Positions 1 to 11,919 are shown, numbered from the stretch's first letter. The stretch: DNA of 64,000 bases from Daphnia carinata (GCF_022539665.2 NC_081332.1:3939884-4003883), one strand, 5' to 3'. Numbers and translations: made by a program. Notes: generated by a model not told the origin, from the sequence alone.

Positions 1-35
1 TCAGTTATTGCTGTTTTTTTTTTCTTTGTTTGTAG

Positions 36-635
36 ATGGCAATCGTGAATACTACAGGAACAGCAGCAGGATATGCTTTAATAGGATGGAAATGAGACGA
101 CCGCTAGGTGGCCTGAACTCTATCAAATAACGACGTCCATGGACGCTCCAGTGACGTAACTCTCTCTTGTTCCTATCGCGTTATCCTTAATATTTCCATC
201 CATTTCTTTTTTCTCTCTCTTTCCCTCTCTCTATTTCTCGTTCAGGTTGGAAAGAAAGTCGCATCTGTTATCTGTGGCCGGGCGGAAACCAGCACCTTTT
301 CGTAGTCGTGTCGACAACCGAAAAGAAAGGGAGAGAGACAAACCTAATTTCACCGTACTTTTTGGCACAAAGCAATCATTCTTGCTCTCCTCTCTCTTTG
401 GTCTTTCAATTCGTTCCCTTCTTTCAACCGTTCAAGGCTTTCATCAGCCGTTGCTTGCTACCGACCATTCGTCGGTCGACTATTTTAGGTTCGTCCTCGT
501 CTCTCTTTTTCCTTCTTTTCCTTTCTTAAACGAGAAAAAAAGAAAGGCTGTGGGATCCCGTTCGCGTTCTCGGCCTCTCTACAGAGCGTACAGAATCTAG
601 GGAACAAAATAAAGTGTGGGTTTGCGTTTTAGCGT
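36..635 (+). other. possible 3'-terminal exon(s) of a gene entering from the left
   Basis: Two strong splice-acceptor-like sites occur: a long T-rich tract ending in AG at 34-35, and a CT-rich tract ending in CAG at 244-246. A plus-strand AATAAA follows at 608-613. Downstream of the first acceptor one frame is open to a TAA near 130 and another to a TGA at 93-95; downstream of the second a short frame stops within about 60 bases. This fits the last exon and 3'UTR of a plus-strand gene whose body lies outside the window. No protein family is recognisable, and the reading frame cannot be fixed without the upstream exon. Confidence 0.3.
608..613 (+). terminator. poly(A) signal AATAAA
   Basis: Canonical AATAAA on the plus strand, placed to serve the putative terminal exon that begins at 36 or 247. 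It could also be a chance hexamer in AT-rich DNA. Confidence 0.35.
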
Positions 636-2523
636 GCAGCTGCTGTTGGCAAACAGTAGGCCTCCACCTTTCCCCCTTCAAGTTGAACGAACCTGATGCC
701 AACAACTCACGTGATTCTATCGCACGCCCCTCTATCATTGCTGTTTTGTTTTCGATTCTAAAGCTCGACAGCTCCGCCTCTTTTGGAATACGAAAGGCTG
801 AAAGGCGGGGCTCGAAGATCTGGTCGGTAGCTCAGGTCGCGATTACCTAACCCAGTCCCGAGGCCAGAACAAAAACGAGTCGAGCTTCGTCAACAAGAAA
901 AATGAAAACAAAAATACGGCGTGAGAGCCACGTGAACAGAATTTTATCTACTTGGATAACAAAGACCCGGACATTTGGTAAACATTAAATCTTTGAAAAG
1001 TTTTCGATTCAACAATTCCCGAACATCTCCAATGAGCGTCAAGAGAGAGCTACTAAATAAGGCAAAGAAAAATGGTTTCATTTTTTTCGAAATCAAAACT
1101 TTCTCTCAACCCCGACTTGCAAGTAAAATCGACTATTCATGAGTTAACCAACTAACCCTCAATTGTTTTGAAGCAAAGGATACTTAAAAAGAGTCTGAGA
1201 AAAGGTGTCAGTCCGCATGTAACGGTAATTTGGTCGCCTTAGCAACTGCGGTCCTTGTATCCGGCATTGATAATAGGCCATTGATTTTTTTTTTTTTTTT
1301 GTCTTTCCTTCTTTTCCCCTTTTCTCGTTGGGTTTTTAAAGAGCAAAGAAAGAGGATGGCAGGAAACGCACAATAGCTCATGGCTGATGTCCTCGACTCT
1401 GTTTGGTTTGGGGGGCCTCGACGATGAAGCAAGAGATCAGTTGGGTCCACAACGGCTCGGGGCGAAATAACTGGCCCTGCATGCGGCACGGGGGCAAGAA
1501 ACAAAGAGAGGGCAGCAACAGCGGATCAGCTGATGCGCACCTCGTCATCGTCGTTTAAAGGGAAAAAGGCTTTTTTCGGGGGAGGTCTCCATGTGCCAGC
1601 TGCCAAAACTAGTTCTTTGTTACTGAGGGGGTCGAACCGAAAGTTTAACTAAAAGGGAATATATACAGGTTGAACCAAATAAAAGTACCAACGTCACAGA
1701 TATTCAAAGTGGGTCTTTGCTGGTATTGATTCTTTTTATCAATTGGTGGGTGAAAAAGGGGTTTGTCGTGCATTTTATTTCGGGATAAACAGTTGCGCAC
1801 AGGCTCTTTGTCACTCGACGAAACGTCAATACTGAAACAGAGTGAGAAAACTATGATAATTTTGAAAGATTACACTCCGATATGTTCTTTTACAACGTCT
1901 GTGGGTTTTTTAAGCACTTTCATAGTTTAAAGAAACGTCGACTTCAATATCCAAGGTTATATACTCCCGATCGTATGCCTTCCCTTCAAAGCTCGAGCAG
2001 GTTCTCACTTTAAAAGACAAACGTTGGCAAAAGAGATCCATCAAACAAAGAACAAATATTGATGCTAACTATTTTCAATAGATCTACGAGTCTACCCCTA
2101 ATGCTGATGCAAGTCGCAATCGATAAAAAAGATAGAAAATCTACTTAAAATAGGTAAAATGTATACAAAGGACTCTTACTGCGCTTTCGTCCGTACACGT
2201 CTGGAACTTCCAACTTTGTCCGTGTCTTGAATCGCACTGACCTGTTTCTAAGAGCAGACGATAGGTATCCAAATCGATTACCATTACTTGAAAAGTTAGA
2301 ACAAATTTTACCGCGTGGACTTCTTTTTATATAATAACGATTTACAAAAAGTCTAATAGTTTTATAGATATTTTGTTTTGTTTGTCTCGCGGAAATATCA
2401 AAGTTTATTTATGTATTGCTAAATGGCACCTTCGTCGGAGGTTGTCATAGGAACGTAGTGCAATGTTGTTTTGGTTGTTGGAGGGAGAACATGGAGCAGA
2501 CTTGTTCCATTTTTGGAGGAAAC
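636..2523. other. intergenic DNA upstream of TAF5L
   Basis: About 1.9 kb with no supportable coding region. Short open frames are present on both strands, but none has splice logic or family resemblance. It holds homopolymer T/A runs (for example around 1286-1300) and presumably the promoter and 5'UTR of TAF5L near its right end. Confidence 0.5.
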
Positions 2524-4577
2524 ATGAAAAGATCTAAATACGAAAGCATTATTAATGCTGCCGGTAGACATCTTTCAAAGCGGAATTGCACAGTATCTGA
2601 TCCATCCTGTTTTCTTCTTTACTCTGATGGCTGACACTGTGTTTCTCTATACAGGATTCTGATGTTCTTAAAAAGAGCAAGTTAAAGTTGAAGCAGACCG
2701 CCGAACAATTTGAAAACTCAGCAATATGGAGTCAGAAGATCATTTCCATACAAAATTTCAGCCTAACTGAACAAGAAGCAGATCTTCAATTCTCAAAGTA
2801 ATATAATTCTGGAAATTTTATATGGTTTATTTCTAATCTTGTATGGGATATGTTTTAGACTGAAGGCATGGGTGGAATCTCTAGATGATGGTGCTCGAAT
2901 TGAAATAGATGAAATTCTTTTTCCTGCATTTATTTCACTATATAGAAAACTTAATGTCAGTGGCAACACAAGCGGAGCAAGAGGGTTTTACACCCGCAAC
3001 CAGTCAAACTTTTTCAAAGTGCCTGAACTCCGGAAAATGGCTGAAAGATTTTGTTCTGAAAATACAAGGTAAAATGCAATTTTCACAGTATTTACCTGCT
3101 AACTTTTCTACATGACTACTTTTTCAGTCATTTTATTCTGGAGTTGTCCCAAGAACCATATGAAATACTTCATAGTTATATTGGAAGCAATGAACACCCG
3201 TTTTTGCAACAACTACTAAACACCACCTTGGAGATCAACATCATGAAAACGAAAATCGACTCGAGCGATCCCTCTCAAACAATTTCGAAGTCACAGGTAA
3301 GCAATTTTTCTTTAGTATTTCAAGTTCATGTTCATTTAGGAATCACTAACTCTAATTAAAAATAGGAGGACTCGTCAAATATGGAAGAAGTGCAGGATTT
3401 GATGGCTGCCATTTCTCGATTGGAAGAACTTCCACCCACTGCCCCGTTATTGAAGTTATATTCCATCGACACAGGACAAAGGAGAATGAGTGCAGCCTCT
3501 GCTTCACCTTGCCAAGGCTATCTCTCCTGTGGGTTTCAAGATTCATCCGTGGCAATCTGGGATGTTAAAGAACTCCGATCTCTGTCCGTCTCGAATGTTA
3601 ATCGATCAAATCTCTCTGAATCCTGCGCCATCGGCCTTTATCATCCCGTTGCTTCGCCATTAACATTCCCACTGGAACCGGATTCTTCCCTTTCTATATG
3701 TTTGGGACATTCTGGTCCTGTGTATGCCACGCAGTTCACGCCTAATAACACTCACATGCTTAGCTGTAGCGATGACACGACGTTAAGGCTTTGGGATATG
3801 TCATCCATGGAAAATGCAGTAGTGTATCGAGGACACACTTACCCCGTGTGGGCCATGGATATCTCGCAACAGAGCCAGTACTTTGCGTCTGCATCCCAAG
3901 ATCGTACTGCCAAAATTTGGATGTTTGATCGCACTTTCCCCTTGCGGATTCTAGCCGGCCATACTGCCGATGTTGATGTATAATCGTTTTTTTTCTTTAA
4001 ATTTTTTATGTGAAACTAATTTTCCATGTTTTTCTTACAGTGTGTGACTTTCCATCCAAATGGACTTTACTTGGCTACGGGTTCTGCTGATAGTTCCGTC
4101 CGTATGTGGCATGTCACAGAAGGCAAAACAGTTCGCATATTGGTTGGCCACCGTGGCACAGTTTTAGCCGTTGCTTTCAGTCCTTGTGGAAAGTTGTTAG
4201 CTTCAGCTGGTAGTCTTATAGATGCTATCACTATCCTGTGCTTATTCATTTGCTTTCTGTCATGTTCTTTTTTCGTTTTTTATTTAGGTGAGGATCATCG
4301 CGTTAAGGTTTGGGATGTTGCTGCTGGGTCTATCCTTCATGACTATGCTGGCCATCACGATGTCATCCATGGATTAGTCTGGATCTCTGAGAGTGTTCTT
4401 GCGTCATACAGTGCTGACGGTAACATACGGGTCTGGAATGTTACCCAGCATTCCGTTCCTTCATCGCAACTATCACAGCAAGAGATTGCATCGTATTCAG
4501 TGTCGTCACCCACGAAAATCGTACACCTTGGTCGTGGTAACCAATCAACTTTGGTCTGCATCGCTGCTTCGGATTAA
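2524..4577 (+). CDS. TAF5L: TAF5L, WD40 subunit of the SAGA/PCAF acetyltransferase complex
   Basis: Seven exons: 2524-2592, 2655-2797, 2859-3068, 3128-3296, 3366-3977, 4041-4209, 4288-4577. They join in frame to 553 aa (human TAF5L is 589). The start MKRSKYE is chosen because family members begin with MKR at this point; an in-frame ATG at 2416 would add an unlike extension. Residues ~60-195 are the TAF5 N-terminal (NTD2) helical domain. From ~215 six WD40 repeats follow, with GH...WD signatures and the phrase FDRTFPLRILAGH, close to the vertebrate TAF5L version and unlike canonical TAF5. Role known for the family: structural core of the SAGA coactivator, contacting histone-fold TAFs in the nucleus. 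Intron 6 is 78 nt and has no in-frame stop. The gene converges on elongin A. Confidence 0.93.
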
Positions 4578-4986
4578 GCTACCTGTAAATATTTATCTTC
4601 TTATATTTTTTCTCGGTTTAGTGTTTTTAGTGTCCCAGAAATTCATCAAACACAGTTAATTTCTGTGGAAGTTTATTCTCGTATCCGATGAAAAGTTCAT
4701 TTATTTTTTCATGTCCTGCTACAGTAAAGCACCCTATACCTTGATAATTAATGGGTTGGTGGGTGGCTATAAAAACTTTTCGACGCTCGGTTTTTTACAC
4801 GCGCACGCACAAGTGAAAGAAAACAAGGGGTATCCTCAAACATGTATAACACAGTCCCAATGACAGTTTTGTTTTTCGACTCGGGCAAAAATGATGAAAT
4901 TTCTATCAAGTCGTTGACATCCTTTAACTGACTGTTGCACAGTTTCGACGCCTGAAAAAGAACTTCCAAAAATCCCTAAAAATGAC
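4578..4986. other. convergent 3' intergenic region, TAF5L / elongin A
   Basis: 409 bp between the two stop codons of convergent genes. It should hold both 3'UTRs. A minus-strand AATAAA for elongin A lies at 4700-4705. No AATAAA is obvious for TAF5L. Confidence 0.6.
4700..4705 (-). terminator. poly(A) signal for elongin A
   Basis: AATAAA on the minus strand about 280 nt past the elongin A stop. The implied cleavage site lies only about 100 nt beyond the TAF5L stop, so the two 3'UTRs probably overlap. Confidence 0.5.
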
Positions 4987-7014
4987 TTATCGACGATAGC
5001 GATTTTTCAGAGCTTTCAAGGTCTTTTGCATCAATGGTGCAACCTTTGGTTTCTTGGCCGCAGCTTAAAGGAAGAAAATAAATATTAATCTTATGTCATG
5101 TTCTGAGCTTTTAAAACTAGGAGGCTGTATCTTACATGATGAGCTGGACGAGCTGGAAGATCGTGGTGCAGACGACTGCGCCATTTTGACTACTTCTGCC
5201 ACTGCAGTACTTCCGTTTGCAGCATGATTAGTGGAGGCTTCAAATGGGCGAGCTCCAGACTTGGCATTTGTCATACTTGCGAGAACTGCGGAAGACCCTG
5301 GTTTAACCTTCACGTAATTTGAACCATCATTTATGATTTTCAGAAGGAAGAACTCCGAATTTTCAATAACTGACATACCTGACCCAGTTTGCCTCGCGGA
5401 GCTTTAGCCACACTTTCAACGTAAGCCAACTTGGTGGTGCGCTGGGGTGTAGCTTTCGCCATGGATTGCTTGTGATTTATCGTTAGACTCTTTAATCGTG
5501 CTTCACGTTCCTCGTGACATCTCTGTCGAGCCCCCAAATTCATAAATAGAAAATTTGTAAAGAAAAAAATACGAGTAGGTAACGGACCACGTATAAATCC
5601 CGCCAAGTTTCCATTTCTTCTCGAACTGCTTTCCTGTATTCCTTTTGACAAAGAACCTTCCATAGCTCGTCAGTGTCATCCAACAAATATGCATTGTGAT
5701 GTTCAAGTAAGTATAACTGCTGAGAATTAGCCCTTTCAAGTACGGGTCGGATAAGTTCGTATGGGACTCCTCCTGTGTACTCCAGTGCTGAGGAAGTACG
5801 AAAACACAACTTTAAACGAAACATAAAAAAAATTGTGATAAGCTATCTTTAACAATGTTACCGTCTATATTTTGTTGCAGAACCCTGATGCAGCTATCGA
5901 ACAAACTAGGAACATAAGCCAGACCACTAGAACGATTCCCTGAGAATACTTTCGTTCTACAGATACAAAATAAGTAAATATTAAATTCTTAGACGAGACA
6001 AAAAATGAAACTGGACGTACCTATTTCCTTTTTGCGAAAAACTAAGTGCACTAGTTAAAGCTTCCTCCGAACTTTTTGCTCTGTCTTTGAATGAGGGTAA
6101 AGGATCTGCAGCAAATTTAAGTGGCAGCGGTTTGTAGTGAGGAGAAATTTCGAAATCCGTTGGCCGAATATCCAGAGACTTGGGGGGTGCAAAAATTGGT
6201 TTCGATACTATCGATGATTCAGGAATCGGCGGCGGCACAAAAGAACTATTTTTCCTCTCTGAACTACGTTTTTCCTTATCTTTACTTTTTTTCTTTTTAC
6301 TGATAGTTTTAATGCTACCGAGAACATCAGCAAAGCTCTGCGTTGGGGTTTCATCACCGTCTTCATCTTCTGCTGTGCTGTTAGAGTCTTCCTGTGAGTG
6401 ATGTCTCTTTCGGGATGATTTGGAGCTTGACTTTGATGATTCACCATCCTTAGAATCCCTATGTTTTTCGGATACCTTGGTTGATTTAGAGGTATGTTTT
6501 TCATTTGATTTTTCTTTTGATGAACTACTTTTGCTTTTTGATGTTGGAATAGGTTCATCTTTAGATTTGTCCTTATGAGATTCCTTTTTTTTCACATCCT
6601 TGTCTTTTTTATGCTCATTGGGTGACATGTTTAGATTGTCATTTGTTGCTTCTAACTGGTGATGGCTGCTTTCTTCTTCTTGATGATCGGAATCACTTTT
6701 ATCTTCTGCTGCAACTATTTCTTTCCATTTACTGACAAGAGAGCGAGCTTCTTCTCCCACAGCTCCTTCTGCTTTCCTCATGCCATTGATTGTCCGCCCA
6801 ATACCAGTTGCTTGAAGATGTTCAACCCCAATAGGTAGTTTTGTCAATTTGTTCAAACAATGAAGCATCACCTTTAAGTTTAAAATAAATTAATTATCAT
6901 TAATTTTAAGATTAGGTGAATGAATGCAACAATTTTTCAACTTACTTTGGAATCTGAACCATACTTCAGGATTTTTCTCTGATAATGCAAGATCTCCTCA
7001 TTGGTAGATGACAT
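4987..7014 (-). CDS. ELOA: Elongin-A, RNA polymerase II elongation factor
   Basis: Seven exons on the minus strand: 7014-6946, 6871-6021, 5956-5862, 5787-5591, 5522-5379, 5307-5136, 5063-4987; 534 aa. Residues 1-~85 form the TFIIS N-terminal (LW) helical domain with a KLPIGVEHLQATGIGRTIN core. Then comes a long Lys/Ser/Asp-rich disordered linker (~110-250). The elongin-A homology region has the elongin B/C (BC) box and F-box-like stretch (GGVPYELIRPVLERA, LWKVLCQKEY). The tail is TLKALKNRYRR, matching the family C-terminus. Known role: with elongins B/C it suppresses Pol II pausing and can act as substrate receptor of a CUL5 ubiquitin ligase. The exon 5/6 junction is the least certain: donor GTATGT is strong, acceptor at 5308 lacks a good pyrimidine tract. 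It shares a ~1.1 kb divergent upstream region with PDIA6. Confidence 0.92.
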
Positions 7015-8109
7015 TGTAGTTCGTAGAACGCAATATGCAACGGTGACTACTTGATTTGCGCTTTTTGATAGACTGGATTGCAAGATTTTCTGCAGTTAGA
7101 TGGTTATTGTTAACAAACGATCATTAATTTCCGGTGCTGACTACTTCTGCATGCGAGAGAGACAAAAAAAAATCTAACTAACGTGTTAAAGAGGTCGGGA
7201 AGAAGACAGAAAGAAAGAACTAGAGAAGGGTAAAAGAGTATTTTCGATGTTTCACCGTTATGAGGCTCGTTGTTTAGGAACGACCCTCAGTATGGCAACT
7301 GAACGATAGCCATCTTGTAGCCATGGTCCTTATTAATATTATGGAGTTGGACCCGAGCTTTACAGTTCCACCACAATTAAACGCAAAGTAGTCAAGATGC
7401 ATAGGCGAACGTTAGGAACAACACACTGCTGCCACGAAGAAAAAGTTACAGTGAATAAATAACAGTTTTGCGTCGTAAAAAGGGACAAATGGCCATTAAA
7501 TACCATAAAGATTAAGTCACATTACTGGCAAAGAATATGGCTGATCAAATCAAGAAAATGGTATTAATGAAACTATGAGTTTATTTTTGAACGGCCAAGC
7601 ACTTCATGAATACATTTTCTGCGTGAGAAGAAATAGCCGTCAAGTTTTGGAGAAGTCTTGAAACCTAATGAGTGAATATAGCTGGAATTTTTATTAAACA
7701 TGATAAATGCGTTAACAATATCAAACTGCTAGGTTTTGTTTGTTTTTTTCTTTGGTTTCCGAATTGGATGGACGCGAAAACGTTGTAACTAATTTATAAG
7801 AAAACGAAAGATAAAGTGCAGTTTGAAGAAATGGATTGCATTACTCTGCAACCTCAAAATAGTGTGCTATACAACTACTGCGCCAATTCTGAGGTAGGCT
7901 ACCATAGTCGATTTCAAGCAGACCGCCTTTTTGGTGTTGACCAATGGCATTATCATACGTGTTTAGGGGGAGCGACTACGTGTCAAAATCTCCAAGAGTT
8001 CTCAGACGACGATGCTTTGATTTCAGGTCGGTCGCTAACCGGCAGTTTTACTTCATTTCTCGTCTTCTAAGTACACAAATTTACGCGTGGTAGAAATATA
8101 CGTACGGAG
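7015..8109. promoter_or_regulatory. divergent intergenic region, elongin A / PDIA6
   Basis: 1.1 kb between divergent start codons, so it must hold both promoters and 5'UTRs. A CCAAT at 7942-7946 is followed, nine bases on, by ATACG. This resembles only loosely the ER stress element (CCAAT-N9-CCACG) expected in front of ER chaperone genes. A plus-strand open frame at 7816-8070 has no family resemblance and is most likely leader sequence. Confidence 0.35.
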
Positions 8110-9611
8110 ATGATTAAAATAGGTAGTGTATTCTATGTCATGCGTTTCTGAACATTTTTTACTAACTACCAATTTTACATAATAGCTTTCTACTGGCTTG
8201 CCATTTGTTTTGTGAGCTTGGCTCACGCTTTGTATCCTTCCAGTTCAGAAGTCATTGAACTTACACCGGGCAATATTAATAAGCTTGTTATCAACAGTGA
8301 TGAAGTGTGGGTTGTGGAATTCTATGCTCCATGGTGCGGTCATTGCAAATCACTCGTACCCGAGTACACAAAAGCTGCTTCAGCATTAAAGGTGTAGATG
8401 CCTATTTAACAAGTATTATTGAATCAACTTACTTAATGTTTATTTGCATAGGGTGTTGTTAAAGTTGGAGCAGTTGATGCTGATGAACACAAGTCTTTGG
8501 GTGGTCAGTATGGTGTTCGAGGCTTTCCTACCATTAAAATATTTGGAAGCAACAAAAACAAACCAGATGACTTTAATGGCCAAAGAACAGCTCAGGGTAT
8601 TGTGGAAGCTGCCTTAAAAGCTGCCAAAGAGAAAGTTGAGGGACAAATGGGAGGAAAAAAGAAAACTTCAAGCTCAAGCAAGGATGATGTAATTGAACTG
8701 ACAGATGATAACTTCGACAAACTAGTCCTGAAATCAGATGACATCTGGTTGGTAGAATTCTATGCCCCTTGGTGTGGTCATTGCAAAAATTTGGCTCCCC
8801 ATTGGGCTCAAGCAGCAACAGAGCTGAAAGGAAAAGTTAAATTAGGTGCCCTTGATGCAACTGTCCACACAGCAAAGGCTAGTCAGTATGGTATTCAGGG
8901 TTTCCCCACAATCAAGTTCTTTCCAGCTGGACCCAAAACCGTTTCTTCAGCGGAAGAATATGATGGAGGCCGGACAGCCAGTGATATAGTCACTTGGGCG
9001 TCCAACAAAGCTGCCGAAAATATTCCTGCACCAGAAATCAAGCAGTTGACTAGCGAAGATGTGATGAAATCTAACTGCGTCGAACATCCTCTTTGCATCG
9101 TTGCAATTCTACCCAACATTTTGGATTGCCAGTCAGATTGTCGTAATGGTTACCTGAAAACTTTGACTGCTCTTGGTGACAAGTACAAGCAGAAGATGTG
9201 GGGGTAAGCGTTTTATAAATTTTTAACGTTATCCCCGCATTGTGCATGTACTGTAATGAGTTTTTTTTTGTTTCATTGTTTGATAGGTGGGTCTGGTCGG
9301 AGGCTGGTGCACTGCCGGAATTAGAAGATGCTCTAGGTTTAGGTGGCTTTGGTTATCCTGCCATGTCCGTGTTCAGCTCGAAAAAGCTGAAATATTCCAT
9401 ACTGCGAGGATCGTTCGGGTATGACGGAATCAACGAGTATTTGCGAGACTTGTCTTATGGACGAGGTTCAACGTTCCCTGTCAAGGGAGCTGCTATACCT
9501 ACCGTACAAACAATTCCTCCATGGGATGGAAAGGATGGACAGCTTGAAGTAGAAGAAGAAATCGATCTATCCGATGTTGACTTAGACGATTTAAGCAAAG
9601 ACGAACTTTGA
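8110..9611 (+). CDS. PDIA6: PDIA6/P5-like protein disulfide isomerase
   Basis: Four exons: 8110-8122, 8186-8391, 8452-9203, 9287-9611; 431 aa (human 440). The tiny first coding exon (MIKI + one base) was found by frame logic: donor GTAGTG at 8123 and acceptor at 8185 restore Ala and complete a signal peptide of ~19 residues ending AHA. Two thioredoxin domains follow, with active sites CGHC at 55-58 and 181-184. Then comes a redox-inactive C-terminal thioredoxin-like domain and an acidic tail ending in the ER-retention signal KDEL. Known role: disulfide formation and isomerisation in the ER lumen, and control of IRE1/PERK signalling. AATAAA lies at 9791. The KDEL tail and both active sites look intact. 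Confidence 0.95.
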
Positions 9612-9790
9612 AAGTCTCAGCATGCACATCGGTGCATCCTTTACTCGAATCCCATTTTCACGACCTCGGTGGGAGATGCTTGTTGAATCCTGATCGTAAT
9701 TATGTTTCAAATTGATTTGTCATTCTTAAAATACATGTCATTTTTTTGACATTTGTCGCCATTAACTGCGGTAAGTCACATTTTTAAACA

Positions 9791-9796
9791 AATAAA
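9791..9796 (+). terminator. poly(A) signal for PDIA6
   Basis: Canonical AATAAA about 180 nt after the PDIA6 stop codon, on the same strand and with no other gene between. Confidence 0.6.
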
Positions 9797-10495
9797 GTTG
9801 GAAGAAAATCATTGGCTAACCTTCTAGTCCATAGGCACTTCAGCGTACGTAAATGACAATATCGTATCTCATGACGTCGTGGATAACATATCATGTTAGA
9901 AGCGTCGAGCGTCCTTTTTGTATGTGTAGCAAAAGTAGGAAACATTTTATCAGAAAGAACTACGAAGCCACATGGCGCCTAAGCAATGTCGCAATTAAGA
10001 CGTCAATTTTAAATTGAGAACTTTGGATGTTTAAGAAGAATTTTTTGTCAATATGCTGTGATGTGGGTACCTAGAAGGACACCGGAAATGGTAACTTATA
10101 GTGAAAAAGTACTTATAGTAAGAGAAAAATATCGTGATGGCAAAACATGAATAACATCAAGGAATTAAAAAAATTGGGGGCTGTCTTGTAGATGTCCGCA
10201 AAAGTATTGAAAAAAAACATTCTTGGGAATCCAAAATTCATTGAAGTGATTCAGTAAATTTGTCTATCGGGGATCTTACATGCGACTAGATCTCTCGTAG
10301 AACGTCTACTTCAATCGATTATCCCAACTACAAGTCGACGACAGCCTTGTTTGGTAGCAGACGAACAATACAATTATTGTTTTACGTGGAAGTATGTTTT
10401 AAGTGTAGTCACTACTACTTCATGACACCATACCATTAGAAGGAATTCGTATATTCTGACCGGGAAAGGAAAAAAAGGCAGGAAAGAAATCAGTG
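9797..10495. other. intergenic region before mS38
   Basis: 700 bp without a supportable gene on either strand. It probably contains the promoter of the mS38 gene near its right end. Confidence 0.5.
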
Positions 10496-11185
10496 ATGAT
10501 GCTCCGCAATGTTTTTAACGTCGGCAGGTTTCTGTCTAGCACTCATTGTCGGCCAATTCGCCCATTACTTTCCATGAGTAAGTTTTAACATTTCTACTGT
10601 GACTTTGCCAAAAATTATCTCAAAACACTTCCCATAGGGTGTCTTTCTATGCAACAATGTGGATCTCCAAACATTTTTGGGCAAATAACTCCAAACCTCC
10701 TTGTCCCACTGATGCCGAAAATAAGCCCAACCACCTATGAAAAAAATGAAGGAAAAAATATTCTTGACTTATGGAAAGTGCCTCAGCATCTACCAACATC
10801 ATCATCATCATCATCATCACCAATTAGTAGCCCAGATAAACCACAGGTGGAAAAGCAAGCTGCACGGATGATCGTTATTAGACGGAGGAAAATGAAAAAG
10901 CACAAGCTGAAGAAGCTAAGAAAAGTGAGGAAATTTGAATACAGAAGAATGGCTCTGAAACGAAAAACCAAAAAAGAAAAAGAATTTCAGATGAAACTAA
11001 TGGCACAGGTCAAAGAAGCTGACAAATTTGAAGCCAAATCACATGTGGAGAGCATCATCAGGATAGCAAAAGAAGATCTGTTTAAAAAACAGCAACCTCA
11101 TCCTACTTTCAAGAGAAACCCATCATTGTATGACGAAAATGGTAACAGAATCCTTTTGAATAAACATTTATATGGAAGGAAATGA
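10496..11185 (+). CDS. AURKAIP1: mitochondrial small-subunit ribosomal protein mS38 (AURKAIP1-like)
   Basis: Two exons, 10496-10577 and 10638-11185, joined through an Arg codon; 209 aa. The N-terminus (MMLRNVFNVGRFLSS...) is Arg/Ser-rich with few acids, as for a mitochondrial presequence. A Ser tract sits near residue 80. From ~100 there is the family signature: a very basic helix (IRRRKMKKHKLKKLRK) followed by long Lys/Arg/Glu helices. Known role: mS38 lies at the mRNA platform of the mitoribosomal small subunit. The vertebrate name refers to an Aurora-A interaction. The C-terminal extension after the basic block is longer than I would expect, so orthology is likely but the tail is lineage-specific. 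It is convergent with the UPF0488 gene, with only 58 bp between stops. Confidence 0.78.
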
Positions 11186-11214
11186 CAGATGCCTTTATAG
11201 ATTTAAAAATTGGT

Positions 11215-11220
11215 AATAAA
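11215..11220 (+). terminator. poly(A) signal for mS38
   Basis: AATAAA 30 nt after the mS38 stop. Cleavage 10-30 nt downstream would fall at or inside the coding end of the opposing gene. Confidence 0.6.
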
Positions 11221-11238
11221 CTAGTTTGATGTGCAACT

Positions 11239-11244
11239 TTTATT
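11239..11244 (-). terminator. poly(A) signal overlapping the UPF0488 stop codon
   Basis: On the minus strand the stop TGA (11246-11244) runs straight into ATAAA, so its final A is the first base of AATAAA. The 3'UTR can be only a few tens of bases and would cross the mS38 poly(A) signal. Confidence 0.55.
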
Positions 11245-11919
11245 CATTCTTTTTTATCCCTATCAAAATTGAATCTAAAACTATTTTCTGGCAGCTGAAA
11301 GTTGAGTTTTTGTTTCTCCTCTGCAACAGCTGGGTGGGATTTCCTCATAAACTTTCCAGTACTTGTTGAAACCGTTGCAATAGCAGCATTTTCTAAACCT
11401 AAAATTGAATGCTGTTTAAGAAGACTTCCCCACGTTAACTAAACATGATGACTCTGAATATACCTAAAGGAATTTTTCTTTTTTCTAATTCCATTTTTTT
11501 TCGATAATCTCCAAGACTGATTTTCATAATACATCTTTTTTTCACTAATAACTCATGGGGATTTTCAAGGATAGCAACATCCTTTCTAATTGCATCCACT
11601 GAAAAACAAAATGATTTTTATTTTTTAGCTTGTTGAAACAGCTTGAAAATAGAACAAAAGAATCAACTTTGTTTGGATGTCAGCTTCTTGGCATTTAAGG
11701 ACAATTTGAGTTGGTGAATACACCAAGCTAATTCTTCGTCATTTATTCTAGTCTGTTCGTCAGACATGGATGAACTTGGCACCGGAGTTTCTACAACCTG
11801 CCTTGCAAGTGCAGGAGGCTTTTTACCCACTGCCTTTAACATTGTAATGGAAATAACATTAAGAAGCTAAGAGGAAAGACACAAAATACCTCGCGTACTG
11901 GCAATCGTTTAGGCGGCAT
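11244..11919 (-). CDS. UPF0488 / C8orf33-like protein
   Basis: Four exons on the minus strand: 11919-11890, 11833-11668, 11598-11464, 11398-11244; 161 aa. The start MPPKRLPVRE is the only ATG that joins in frame. The core reads NDEELAWCIHQLKLSL, then a lysine-rich stretch, LGDYRKKMELEKRK, and a C-terminus ending SFRFNFDRDKKE. This order (ELAWC helix, GDYR motif, FRFNF tail) is that of the UPF0488 family represented by human C8orf33. The biochemical function of the family is poorly defined, so none is claimed. The protein is basic and probably nuclear (inference). Its 3' end abuts that of mS38. Confidence 0.75.

Noticed and set aside
5340-5378. 26-nt intron in elongin A using the acceptor at 5353
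   Set aside because: Too short for spliceosomal removal. The acceptor at 5308, giving a 71-nt intron in the same frame, is preferred.
7942-7962. ER stress response element upstream of PDIA6
   Set aside because: Only CCAAT and the spacing fit; the second half (ATACG) departs from CCACG in two of five bases.
7816-8070. 84-codon plus-strand open frame before PDIA6
   Set aside because: No family resemblance, no splice link to PDIA6, and the true PDIA6 start is explained by the exon at 8110. Most likely leader or chance.
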